From Paragordius varius (Eukaryota > Nematomorpha): 64,000 bases of DNA. The DNA is taken from assembly GCA_964247055.1 (NCBI GenBank), contig OZ176052.1, positions 1,736,001-1,800,000 on the forward strand, read 5' to 3'. Under the pieces are notes generated by a model, which was not told the DNA's origin, did not search any database, and saw nothing but the letters and a program-made list of their open reading frames with translations. Both the position numbers and the translations under genes were made by a program. Of this stretch, positions 25,146-36,059 are shown piece after piece. The stretch's first letter is position 1. Every line of letters starts with the position of its first letter.

Positions 25146-26187
25146 AAATCCAAATTTAGAATTTACATCTCTTAGCCAGAATTAGAGCGATCAAAAAGTA
25201 GGCAACAAAAACAAAACGCAGATCTGTTTTTTGGTGAATATAAAAGCCAAGACCTCTCAACTTCAAATCCTTCCTTTTTACCGACACGTCGAAAAAAACA
25301 AGATTGGGGCATTAAACGATGGTTTTTGAAAGAAATGGCATTTTTTATCCTTGAGATGCACGAAAAAATCCTTTCTGTGCGAAGTTGATTAGATACGGTA
25401 ACATTATAATTAGTAAATTTTAAAAAGGCGACATCATTAAACTTTCAATGTATAGCGCTTGATATCACTAATGGTATATTTGTAGTTTTTTCAACTCTAC
25501 TTATTGGATCAATTAATAGGGTTTCAGGTATATTTCAGTTATTATTATTAAGAGGTACCGTTATGTTTAGGTCGCATACACTTTCAATGTTATGGTCAAA
25601 CATTTAAAGTAGATTTCATACTTATTCGCATTTTTTGTTTTATTCTTCCTGGATTTTTTGTTCCCTATTTGCGTAACAGGCATTGATATCTGATGAAAAT
25701 GAAAGTAACAAGGCTATATTAATAATAAAAACCTACCTTGTTAGAGATGGAATGATCTTGGGGATTTAAATAAATAAAATCGGGTTTCAAAATTGAATAT
25801 GATTAAAATAAAAATGCATTTATAAATTATAAGAATAAGAGTATGGTTTTTAACAGAGAGAGAAGTTAAAATAATTTAATTGAAGGCAATAAAAGAATTA
25901 ACAATATGTGCATGATAAAGAAACGTTTTTTAAGCGAAAAAATAAGTGTGCACATGATAGGAATACCTACATGAAATTTGTTTTTTGCTTAAGGTTTGCT
26001 CTTGATTTCATTTATATAGTTTTTATATTATTTTAGGGATATTACGTAAAATGCAGAAAAATCTTACTTGAAAGTTGTTATTATTTTTGCTTAATTAAAG
26101 TTTAATTTTTTAACATCTTTTAGGCGTCTCTAAATAACGGCGCCCGTGGCATGATGCACCCCCTTGCCCCCATTTGGTACGCCACTT

Positions 26188-27314
26188 TCCATATTGGCCA
26201 AAATTTTACCTTCAGGTTTATCCTTAAAATAAATAATAAGTTCTTTTTAAAACAAATCTTTTTTTCGGTGCATCAATGCTATACAACTGTAAACATATGG
26301 TTTAAATTTGTTTCATTTGAAAATTTAAGTTTAAACTGTGGGCTCACACCCCAGTTTAAATCGAAGGACTAAAATGAATGTCTTGTATCCAAATGTTAAA
26401 TATAACGAATATAACTAAGCAAATAAAGGAAAATCATGTGATAATATTACCAATTATTGGTCTAAAAATAGCAGATTTTGTCATTTTGAACGGCAAAGGA
26501 GTTCATAATATTTTTTAAGTAAAATTAGTGATAATTAAACATTTTCATAGATTTGTCATTAAAATATTGGCCAAGTAACCATAACTTTCCCCAAAATGCG
26601 GGTCAACGGAATATTAAAGTGTAACTCCTTTCAATTAGCTTAGACATAAAGAGTATCTAAAATCATAAATTAGTTTTTTGAATAAAAATCACAAGCATTT
26701 GAAAAAATTACGTAAAAATCAATATATGGAGATAAATATAAAAATATAATAAAGCATTAATTTGTCTTCAAACATGTTATTGCACATTAATTAGTCTTTT
26801 AATTTGTATAAAAAAACGTGAATAAGCAGTTCGATATTTGAGATGGAGAAATAATAACATTATTAAATTAGTCATTGTATTACAAAGCTTACTTATTTTT
26901 GCATTAATAATTCAAAATACTAATTTTCTGTAATAACGATTATAATTTATTATTCTCAAGTAATTGTTTTTTATACAAATTTAGAAGCTATTGTTTAAAA
27001 ACCAAGTGTTAAACAAAACTGAATGGTATATATTTTATTTAAACCAATATATTTTTGAAAATATAGATTTGTTATTTTTTTCAGCTAATTGCATTAGACG
27101 CTTTGAATTTAAATGTCGAAGCTTTTTGAAATACATGGCTATTATTAGAACTATGATTTGCAATTGATTAAATTAAGTCTTTTAACAATTTTTAATAAGA
27201 AACAATTGACTGCTTAAAATCTATCTTTTTTTCCACATGTCCACCGGAGTCCCAAAATTTTCGTATTCACTCTGGCGAGTTCTTGTATCAAATGTACGAA
27301 AATCTAAATTTAAA

Positions 27315-27316
<2 letters not shown>
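26188..27316. other. Intergenic region with a partial family-B repeat
   Basis: From about 26190 to 26480 there is a partial copy of dispersed repeat B (ACACCCCAGTTTAAATCGAA motif near 26346). The remainder is plain AT-rich sequence with no gene seen. Confidence 0.5.
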
Positions 27317-27349
<33 letters not shown>

Positions 27350-28450
27350 TAGCGTAAATCTTGTGCTGCTACGCAGCCCGAGGAGGTCCTTCAGACTTTT
27401 GGGGAGAGGGGTAGGGGGAGCTATTTGAAAAAAGGGATCATTAAAATAAATATATAGATGATACAGTATGAATAAGTATACATTGCCAAAAATAATTATT
27501 TCCAAATAGCATACATAATAAAAGGCAATTTTAAAAAACCGCACGACCTAAATATTTGCCTTGTTACGAGTAATATTTTAAGCACCTATTGAACTCATGT
27601 GGTTAGTTCCAAAACGTAATTTCTATATAGTGGCAGTTTTAGGCGGGTAGCTCCCTACCCAGAGGCTGATACAAAAAAGCGCTTGATTAAAATTTTTGCC
27701 TTTTTACGGGGATTACCTGGAATCATAATGATTTCATATGCTCTCATTAGTTTTCGGAAAAATTGCCTGAAAATTAAAAATCATTCTATAGTGGCGCATT
27801 TTTCAGGGCGTAAAAGACCTAATTAACGGCTAATTTAAAAAATCCGTCGACTTAAATTTTTGACTTTTTACGGGTAATACTTTAAGCATTTATTGAACTC
27901 ATATGGCCTGATAGGTTTTTCAGAAATTCAGCCCCAAAGGCACGCCATTTCGATATGACGGATCAGTTTTTAGCGGGTATCTCCTTATCCAGCAGCTTTC
28001 ACCAAAGAAACGCCTTACTAAAATTTTTGCCTTTATACCTCGTATTCTTATTGAATTTTTACGGTTTCATACTTTATGCGAAAAATAGATTCAAAAAATT
28101 ATTTTTGTGGACTCAATTATTTTGAAAAAAGTGGCATTTCACGGGGAGAGCGGGTAAAAAGAGGGCCTAAATTAAAAAAGCGAGCCGACTATGTTCGGCG
28201 CAATTGAAAAAAATAAATAAAAAGCATATTTGATCGAACGGTCCAACAGGTTTTCCGCAATATCTCAAAGTCACGATTTTTGTCGACATGTGTTTTCAAA
28301 TAAACACGGGGTGGGCCCGAACTGGGGGCCTAATTCAAAAAAGGGCTAAGCTATTGTCGGGGCATTCATTAATGATTATATTTTTTTGATATTTGGATTT
28401 GATTGGGTTCACCGGTTTTCCGGAAACAGATCACAAAGCCACCACTTTCC
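27317..28450 (+). mobile_element. Interspersed repeat, copy 3, preceded by a (TA)n tract
   Basis: A TA run (27317-27348) leads directly into ACTAGCGTAAATCTTGTG and CTACGCAGCCCGAGGAGGTC, the 5' terminus also seen at 24602. Diverged units follow at about 27630-27960 and 27970-28450. The element end near 28450 is again a short TA run. TA tracts abutting an ACTAGCGT end are typical of small Helentron-like elements in invertebrates (inference). Confidence 0.65.
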
Positions 28451-28756
28451 ATATATATATATATATGTTTATTGGGCTACCAGCTAAGAATATTAAAAAT
28501 TTCTCTAACATAGAACCAAAGGTGATAGATATAAACAAATTGGCATTTAAATATCAGAATGCAACATTTAGTGCTATCGTGGTGTGCAAATTACTGAAAT
28601 AAAATTTTATTAATAAAATCATTTATTGGTAAAATATTAAACAAAACATAACTTTTTTATTCATCTAATAGGGGGATATTTACACTGATGGTATAAGCAT
28701 TAAATAATTAGCGAAAGATTTTTTGTCGGTAAATTTACAAAACAACACCATGGATG

Positions 28757-29416
28757 TTATCGATTGAGCTTGCTGCTAGCACCTTTACCATGACGACGTA
28801 ATCTCTTGGTTTGATTCTGATAACTTGCATGTTTTCTGCCAAAACTATGACTAGGTCTGCCTTTTCTGTTACCTCTTTTGAGTCCAAAGCTCTTTCTAGA
28901 CCTTGATCTACCACTTCGCCTACTCCGACTTTTACTTCGGGCACTTTGCCCTGAACCACCTGCATGTCCTTTACGTCTTCGATGGCTTTTACTGCGTTTA
29001 GACCGGCTTCTGGATCTCCGCCGTGAACCTGATCTGGTGGAGGATGCTTCTGAGACATCTGTAGCCGATGATGATGAGCTACCCGATGTATTGTGCAAAT
29101 TATGTCGCTTTTTACCACGTCGTTTACCTCGGCCACGTTTTTTTGGCGTAGACAAGTTCATAGTACTGCTAGCACTCGATTTTAGCCCTTTGCGACTTTT
29201 GCTGCGCCGTTTTCGTCCTCTGGCAGATCGACTATTATCCCTAAGGCCAGACTTATGGGTTTTCCCGGAAAGAATTGATGTGGTTTGTCTAGAACGTCCA
29301 CGAGATCTGCCGGATCTTGCAGACCTTGGAATCGTTGTGTTGCGTAATACGTATGTCACATCATCTCGATTAAGTTGATGTAAATCAAAGCTGTCATTAG
29401 GTGGCATTTCAGTCAT
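28757..29416 (-). CDS. Arginine/serine-rich basic protein, function unknown
   Basis: A single-exon frame of 219 residues beginning MTEMPPNDSFDLHQLNRDD. After an acidic-to-neutral first 25 residues the protein is almost entirely Arg, Ser, Lys and Gly, with many RS dipeptides (SRRRSRSRSKRSKSHRRRK) and several glycine stretches. There is no RNA-recognition motif. It could be an SR-like nuclear protein or a sperm nuclear basic protein; the sequence does not decide. Codon use is much more GC-rich than the surrounding DNA, and AATAAA signals occur on the minus strand at 28661-28656 and 28627-28622. The opposite strand also has a long open frame, a mirror of the biased composition rather than a gene. 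Confidence 0.7.
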   Translation of the reverse strand: MTEMPPNDSFDLHQLNRDDVTYVLRNTTIPRSARSGRSRGRSRQTTSILSGKTHKSGLRDNSRSARGRKRRSKSRKGLKSSASSTMNLSTPKKRGRGKRRGKKRHNLHNTSGSSSSSATDVSEASSTRSGSRRRSRSRSKRSKSHRRRKGHAGGSGQSARSKSRSRRSGRSRSRKSFGLKRGNRKGRPSHSFGRKHASYQNQTKRLRRHGKGASSKLNR

Positions 29417-29884
29417 AATATTTGGTTGGTTAGGGGCTATTTCAATATTTAAATTTTCAATAATGGCTGTTTATTGTGACGCAGTAATATTTTGTATATA
29501 TAGATTATGCATAAGATTAATTCAAGTTTAAATTTATATGCAATGGATGATTGTTAAGTATTGTGATGTGACAATTATCACATAAAATAAAGAATATATT
29601 GTTTCTAAAAATATGAATAAAATATAATTATATTATATATGATACCCATTATTTTTACAAATATTCCATAAAAATTTAAACAAAACTTTGATAAAATATT
29701 TCTATTCCCATAAGTATGCAAAGACAAAAATTTTAATCCAAACTAAAGATAATGTGAATTTAATTTAATATTCCTCAAAAATATAAACTTATATGTTAAT
29801 TTCTAAATCGCCTCATAATTTTTTTGTAAATGTGACAACGACTTATTACGAAAAAAATATACATTTACCAAAAATTATTAAACA
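29417..29884. other. Intergenic gap
   Basis: AT-rich sequence between two minus-strand genes; it should hold the promoter of the RS-rich gene. No distinct element recognised. Confidence 0.5.
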
Positions 29885-29890
29885 TTTATT
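29885..29890 (-). terminator. Polyadenylation signal of the acetyltransferase gene
   Basis: AATAAA on the minus strand about 35 bases beyond the stop codon at 29924. Confidence 0.55.
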
Positions 29891-29923
29891 GATTATATTA
29901 TTGCAAATGTATTCTCTTTCTGG

Positions 29924-32900
29924 TTAAATGAGAAAGGTATCTGGCGTAGCCATAGCATACACTTTGTGTAAAGGTAGATTAAAAATACCAAGCTTTGATT
30001 CCACATTTTGTGGTTCTATGCATTCATTTTCAGATTTTTTGCTATTTACCTTTTGGTGACTTTCTGGTTTCTGAATGAGATAGGTGCGATAAATATCGGC
30101 AAATGGGATAAAACCTAAGTTTTTCAGGATTTGACCAACGTTAGTTCCCCATTGCCCACACAAAAAGGCTGTTTCAACTTCAATCTGACTAGGAAAATTT
30201 GTACAATTTTTATCATTGAAATTTATATTAGTAATCTTTTTATTGTAATTTTGCATAAGGTCATCTGCCAATTTTTCTAAAAGATTGAGAAGTATGCTAT
30301 GTGCTATTTCTTCCGTTTCAGCGTACAAAGGTCCTATGCGCCAACCACCATATTTTTCGCACATGAGACCGTAACCTTGTAAGATATAAATTTAAGTTTT
30401 ACAATTTTTTTCACTCAATTTAAATGTAATTTTAAATAAATATTGCCCGCTTTAAATATATAATTAACGAAAACTAGTTCAAATCCCAAAAAAGCTTAAA
30501 ATTATTATGTTATAACAATTAAATTGTAAAACCTTGAAGATTTGATCCTGAAAATGAGTTCCCAGTGTGTGCAATACAACCAACTAATCTCTCCATAACA
30601 TGAGTTGTTTCTAAAGGTGCATTTTGATTAATGTTAGCTATTTTAATTTGGGTTGAATTCGACCAAAAATGCGTTTGAATAAATTCTCTTCTTACGGACC
30701 CATGAATTTCTGCATCATATTGTGTCAAAACATCTTCAGAAATAAACTGATCCATATTTGTATACTCGTTAAATTTGTAATATTGGACACAGTTTTTTTC
30801 CATATGCTGATTTATGTATTGCTTGTGAAACATCGCTTTGTATAAGGGTAAAGTAATCTGTAAACCGACAAGATCAATGTTCGCTCGCAAGACCTGGGCT
30901 ATAATCATAAAAAAATATCTATGCGTAGCATAAAAAAATCATATTATCGGAATTTTATGACAAAACCTTAATCCAAAAAATTGAAGCTTTTACAAACCAC
31001 TAAGTTAAAATAAAATAGCTCTAACCTGCAAACAACGGATATGTCATCCCTAGTTTTAGATTCGGTTGAATTCTAGATTTTACAGCGTTAACACCCAAGG
31101 TTCGGGTCCCAATATGTTTTAATCTTGCATCCCAAAGCAAAGTACCAACTTTTAGATTTCTGTACTCAGGTTTGACAATATAAAACCCACCAAATGCCAT
31201 TGAATCATTTAAATTTAAGCCAAGGATTGTTCCTAGAAATATATACAAGTTTTAAAAGTTGACTCGATTTGTTTAAATAAGGAAAAACCATAAATTATAC
31301 GATCAACAAAAAGTATTGAAATATGGAATGCAATATCGTTCTCACACAATCGGTACTGTTATAAATTTGAAAACGTGCATGCCATACCTAGGGAAATATA
31401 AGAGATGTCTTTTTGTTAACAGGTGAATTCATAAGTTTTTACCGGTTTTTGTAAAAAACATGTAATTTTGAATGGGTATTAATCATTTATTTTATAATAT
31501 TAAAATCGGTTTCTACAGATTTCACCTTCTCTCCGGTAATAATAGCGCCAGAAAAACTGATTGTTTTTTGCGGAAAATCCTTCGTCTGGGCATTTTCCAA
31601 CGTCTTCAAAATTATTGGAGTGCTGCTCTGCTAGGATGTGCTACATTCTGCGAATATCTATTAGTCAAATGGCACTAGGTCAAAAGAGTTCAGCGGATGC
31701 GAAGAAAATACCCATTGAAGCGATTTCAAGGTATCATTCACTTTTTTTTCATGTATGAGACGGATCATTGCCTTTTAGCAAAATCACTTTGCAATGTCTT
31801 TTGGCTTATTCCGGTATTTCTCGATTAAAGTATGATTTAAATTAATAATTTTTTGGAGATAGCGTTTCTATTAACGGTTTCACCGGGTTTCAAAAGTTCA
31901 TAATGCACAATACCGCTAGGGTAACAATGCATGATTTTCCCGCTGAAGCGAGTTGTATTCCATATGGAATGACTTGATAAGATGAAATCATGATTTTTCC
32001 GCTTTTACAAAAATAAGTCAATTACTCATGATCCGCCCTAATTCGATGCAAAAATGATTTCTTTTCATGACCTTGAAGCAAGAAATTATAATATTTGCGT
32101 TTTTAAATTGGACCTTCATACAAATGTTAGGGACCCGTTAGTTTAGTGGTTCCCCTTTCTCGTAGGCATATTTTTTTGTGATACAAGTAATGCTTATGCC
32201 GATTGTTAAGTTTGAGTTGAGTCATCATTCAATAACTCTTGGGCTTTATCGCAGTAGGGTCTATTAGAGCGCCCATACGCTTTTATATGAAAATCCAAAC
32301 TTTTAATATTTATAAACGATGTTTCACATGCCATAATCGATAGAGCATGTTGACCATATGTTTCTGCCCGCAAACTAAAACTTTTCACAGCCCTTTTCTT
32401 CTGATGACAATGTGTGCCGCAAACGTTTCTTTTCAGGCACAAATTCGACATGAATAATGAATGATAAAAATAAGTCTTTTTGGCGGAGGCAAATTTTGTG
32501 CTTGTCGTTTAATGGACAAAATGGGTAGCATCAAGTTCGTCTGCTTTTTCTGACGTCAATTCTTATTTAAACAGATAGAACTTATGAATACACCTGGTAT
32601 ATATATTCATTAAGTACGGCTTTTATATTTTCATGAAAAAAATACATGTTTCATGTACAATTTGGGGGAGAAAGCTAACGAAGCGCGTTGATCGAGTTGA
32701 TAATTAAAACAGATTATATATGAAGGTCCAGAAACAGCATTAATATCAGTGGTGAACTGTAATTTTGCTACATGCAGACCCTGAAATAAAACAAAAAACC
32801 CCTTTTCTGGCGCCTCCTATCCCCTTAATGCTATTCGGCGGGCCCGTATTCCACAGATATGCCCTCACCTCTTTGATAAATGCGACCAACTTTTTGTTAA

Positions 32901-33252
32901 CATTATAAAACCAAAAACCGAAAGTTTCGTTTCGAAATTTAATTATATTCATACCAAATATATGATTCTAAGCTACCATATCTACAAATATATTTATTTT
33001 TTAATGACCTTACCTCTTAAATTTTCTTCTTTAATAAGATAATAATTTTGTGTAAAATTATATTTTACCTATTATCCCATATCCCGGTAGTTCTGCAATA
33101 ATCCATGATTCAGGGTCCATCATTAAACAACAACGAAGGAATCGGATGGAACAAAACCATTTAACCGCATTATAAATCCATTCTGGCAGAATTGCGATAT
33201 CATCTTCGCAGATATAACGGATAACAACATCTTTTAGATCAAAATTATTCAT
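29924..33252 (-). CDS. GNAT-family N-acetyltransferase with a YitH-type C-terminal half
   Basis: Exons 33252-33069, 31232-31026, 30898-30533 and 30375-29924 join in phase (1, 1, 1) to a 402-residue protein. Residues ~60-130 carry the GNAT core: GGTILGLNLNDSMAFGGFYI, then VKPEYRNLKVGTLLWDARL in the acetyl-CoA loop region (usual RxxGxG/A diverged here to RNLKVG), then GVNAVKSRIQPNLKLGMTYP. The C-terminal half (ANIDLVGLQ..., HTGNSFSGSNLQGYGLMCEK, RIGPLYAETEEIAHSILLNLL, ending RTYLIQKPE and HKVYAMATPDTF) resembles the second domain of bacterial YitH/nematode DUF1248-type acetyltransferases. The substrate is unknown; a small amine is likely. The protein is cytosolic by appearance. The first intron is 1.84 kb because a dead Tc1/mariner element sits in it. 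Confidence 0.82.
31419..32597 (-). mobile_element. Tc1/mariner-type transposon relic in intron 1 of the acetyltransferase gene
   Basis: Terminal inverted repeats ACAGGTGAATTCATAAGTT and CCAGGTGTATTCATAAGTT differ at two positions and are flanked by TA on both sides. The length, 1179 bp, fits a whole Tc1/mariner element. On the minus strand near 32450-32250 there are traces of a transposase N-terminal helix-turn-helix (KKRLRHTLSSEEKG, KAYGRSNRP), broken by stops and frameshifts. No intact DDE domain is visible. Confidence 0.72.
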
Positions 33253-34655
33253 TTTTTATCCCAAAATGTTAAAAAGTCAAATAGTAGATATTAAATTTGA
33301 TGTTTAGTAATATATTTTTAGAAGACAAAAATTAATTATTCATGTTTAAAGGAAGTTTTTCTCTTTGAAGTTAGTGAAATAATTACGTAATCTAAAAAAT
33401 ATCCATATTATTTTAATTTGAAAAAAGTAAAGTAGCCTTGATAAGCAATTTATATATATTGTGTGTTGTGATTTCTAAGCGAGCTTTCGAAATTTTTTTT
33501 ATAAAATTCAATACTATTACAATTTTTATTACAAATAATTTTCATATAGTAGCTATTGCCAAAACATAATAAAAGGCTCTAGTTTATTTAAAAAATGCTA
33601 AAAAAACTTTATCATTTAATCAAATCATTCAATCATGAAAAACAATTTCAACTGCCAATAAAAAGACTAATAAATTTATAACTAGAATAAAAAGTTATGA
33701 AATTTTTGTTCTTAATATATTTTAGTGGATTTCGAATTTTATATAAAAAAACATGCTATTGAAAGCACCCAAAAAATATTATAGTGAAAAAAGGAAATTA
33801 TCTCATTTACTGAGAGAAAATATAACAGTATATTTTTGACCTTAGGCCTTTTTGATAGTAAATAAAGTTGTCAAAATAGTTTTGGATGATTAAGTAAAAT
33901 AGTATTATCCAGTATTACATATATACATTGCTAATTTTTCATTTATTATTGCCAGATAACAGATACAACAAAGGGCAATAATTAGCAATGAGAAATTACT
34001 CACCCAGTAATAATTATAAGAAACTTACTAAATAATGTTTGACCTTCATTAAATAAATGATGATAAAGTATAATTTAAATTGTAAATTCTCCATAAAAAA
34101 ACGAAAAATCAAGTGCAATCGTTGATTAGCTTGTGATCACCCTAGTTATATTATATTTTTTGATTTCAAGCCTGTAATAGCTACTAAAATTTAAAAAAGG
34201 CTATAATATAACTTTTGAAAATTGCTATTTGTCACTGTTTCTATTCTACGTTCAATAAATATATATTTATGAGTTATGTAAAAATTTGCCTGAAAATATT
34301 GCGCATATAAAATTATAGTAAATCAGATTATATTGAAAAATTGTTTTTTGCCAACTTGTCAATCGGTTTTTTGAATTTTTAACCTGTTTACTCCGTAAAA
34401 TGGTCAGGAATTTCATTATTGATAAATAATTGATCTCACATATTTTGCATCTATATACTATATACCAAATACACAGTTTTGTATCGTTGTCGAAAATTTG
34501 TCACACAACCAAAACCAGTAAATTCTAAAATATCACAGTATTTGATTCTTTTTTCATATATTTAGTTTGGGAAAAAATTTAAGACCGGATACGTTATTCA
34601 AAATCAGCTTTGTGTAAAAAAACCATCAATTGTTTTATTTAAGTCCCAGTTCAAA
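33253..34655. other. Intergenic region upstream of the acetyltransferase gene
   Basis: AT-rich, with no exon-like frame and no clear repeat. It lies between the divergent acetyltransferase and RAB3GAP2 genes and shares this gap with the family-D repeat that follows. Confidence 0.5.
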
Positions 34656-35400
34656 ATCCTTTTTATAGGATTTATAAAAAATATCCTGATGAATATTATA
34701 TGATAGGTAAATTCATCAGGACCATCACGGTGCTTTTGGTTTGACCCTTACGAGTGATTTAAAAAGTTTATACACGAATGTCGTAACAATATTAAAAATT
34801 GCAAAATTTGCGAATATTTTTGGAATAAAATTTTTTGGTGAGAGCTAAATGCTTCATGCCAAAAAATATCCACCAAAATTTATCATGAACCCCCCTAAAA
34901 GTAATTTATTTAGCATAATCAAATTATAAAGAAAAGTGTTTTTCAAATATCTAAAAGCGTTTTTATACCGTTTCCATCCTGCCTAAAAATAGTACACTTC
35001 AAAAAAACTAAATTTTATAAATGCATTTTTATTAGCATATATTTCAAATTTTTATACTATAATCCTATCATTTCTGCGTTTATTTTAAGAGAAGTAGCCC
35101 ATTTGAGATGAGCAAAAATATTTGGGACTTTGGAAGCCCACAACCAAAAATATTTTTTTAAAAATTGTTTTGCTTTTTATACGTAGTTTAGAATATATTT
35201 GAAATTTTTTGAAATAAAGCATTTAGCTATTATCAAAAAAATTTATTTCAAAAAAATATGTCCAAGTTTTGCCATTTTATTATATGGAGTCACCGAAAAG
35301 TTTGCATATATTTATATCACTCAGGGCCAAAACCAAAAGCATCATGATAATCATAATATATTTTACCTCCCCCCTCCCGATTTCTGATGCATTGTAATAT
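34656..35400 (+). repeat. Dispersed repeat, family D
   Basis: Collinear with 8560-8960: shared blocks include TTATTTTAAGAGAA, GGAAGCCCACA, AAAATTGTTTTGCTTT, GCATTTAGCT, TTTTGCC, and CCAAAAGCATCATGATAATCAT. A second GACC...AAAAGCACC motif in the opposite orientation near 34720 suggests a foldback structure. No transposase is visible. Confidence 0.6.
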
Positions 35401-36059
35401 TTACGCTTTTAATCTATGTAGACCATATAATACTGAAAACTTTATTGTTAGTTATTAAAATTTTGGATATCCCTAAATTTTAATTTTTTAATAGGGCTGA
35501 TTTTTCTCAACATTACATTCGGTCAAATTTTATCTTATTTGAGCTAATCTAATATTTTTGACAGTGATTAAAACGTTACAAAAGTCAGTATTAAAATTTT
35601 TCGAATAACTTTTACAGTTTTACACACAGGTTTTTAACCCAGAAATTATACAAAACATATAGCTATTTAATCTTAAACCGCGATTAAAAATATAAAATTT
35701 TAATATTAACATTATTTATATATAAATAATTTAATGTGTAATTAACAGAAAAAACTTGTTTGTTTTTAAAAATTTGCTTCAATCGGATATATAATCGGCT
35801 AAATAAAACCAGTTCAAAGTTGGTTATATTAACTCTGCCTTAATACGATAAGTTAATAATTATTGACTAATTATTTGTTATTAATTAACTTATATTTGGT
35901 TGAATTAAATATATAAATACTATTATTATGAAACAAATCCGAGTAATTGTAAAAATAAAAATCAGATGGCCACATGACGAGCTTAAAACCTTATGGTATT
36001 ATAAACTCTGAGGAGAGTTTAGGTATATAAAATTTTGACTCCATAGAATATAGTTACAG

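Larger units (their letters stand above)
22909..26187 (-). mobile_element. hAT-superfamily DNA transposon relic
   Basis: Ends are CAGTGGCGTACC at 22909 and its complement GGTACGCCACT closing at 26187; GCGCCC occurs just inside both ends. Flanking octamers GTCATATT (22901-22908) and TCCATATT (26188-26195) agree at 6 of 8 positions, as expected for an old hAT target duplication. A fragment of the transposase C-terminus lies at 24730-25145 on the minus strand. Another repeat (23219-24602) has inserted into it, and the left end contains a run of about 20 C. The element cannot be active. Confidence 0.8.

Noticed and set aside
27221-27544. Open frames through a TA microsatellite (YIYIYIYI)
   Set aside because: They translate the (TA)n tract and repeat flanks; no gene.
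28878-29378. Long plus-strand open frame (166 codons, Leu/Arg/Asp/Pro-rich)
   Set aside because: It is the antisense reflection of the biased RS-rich gene on the minus strand.
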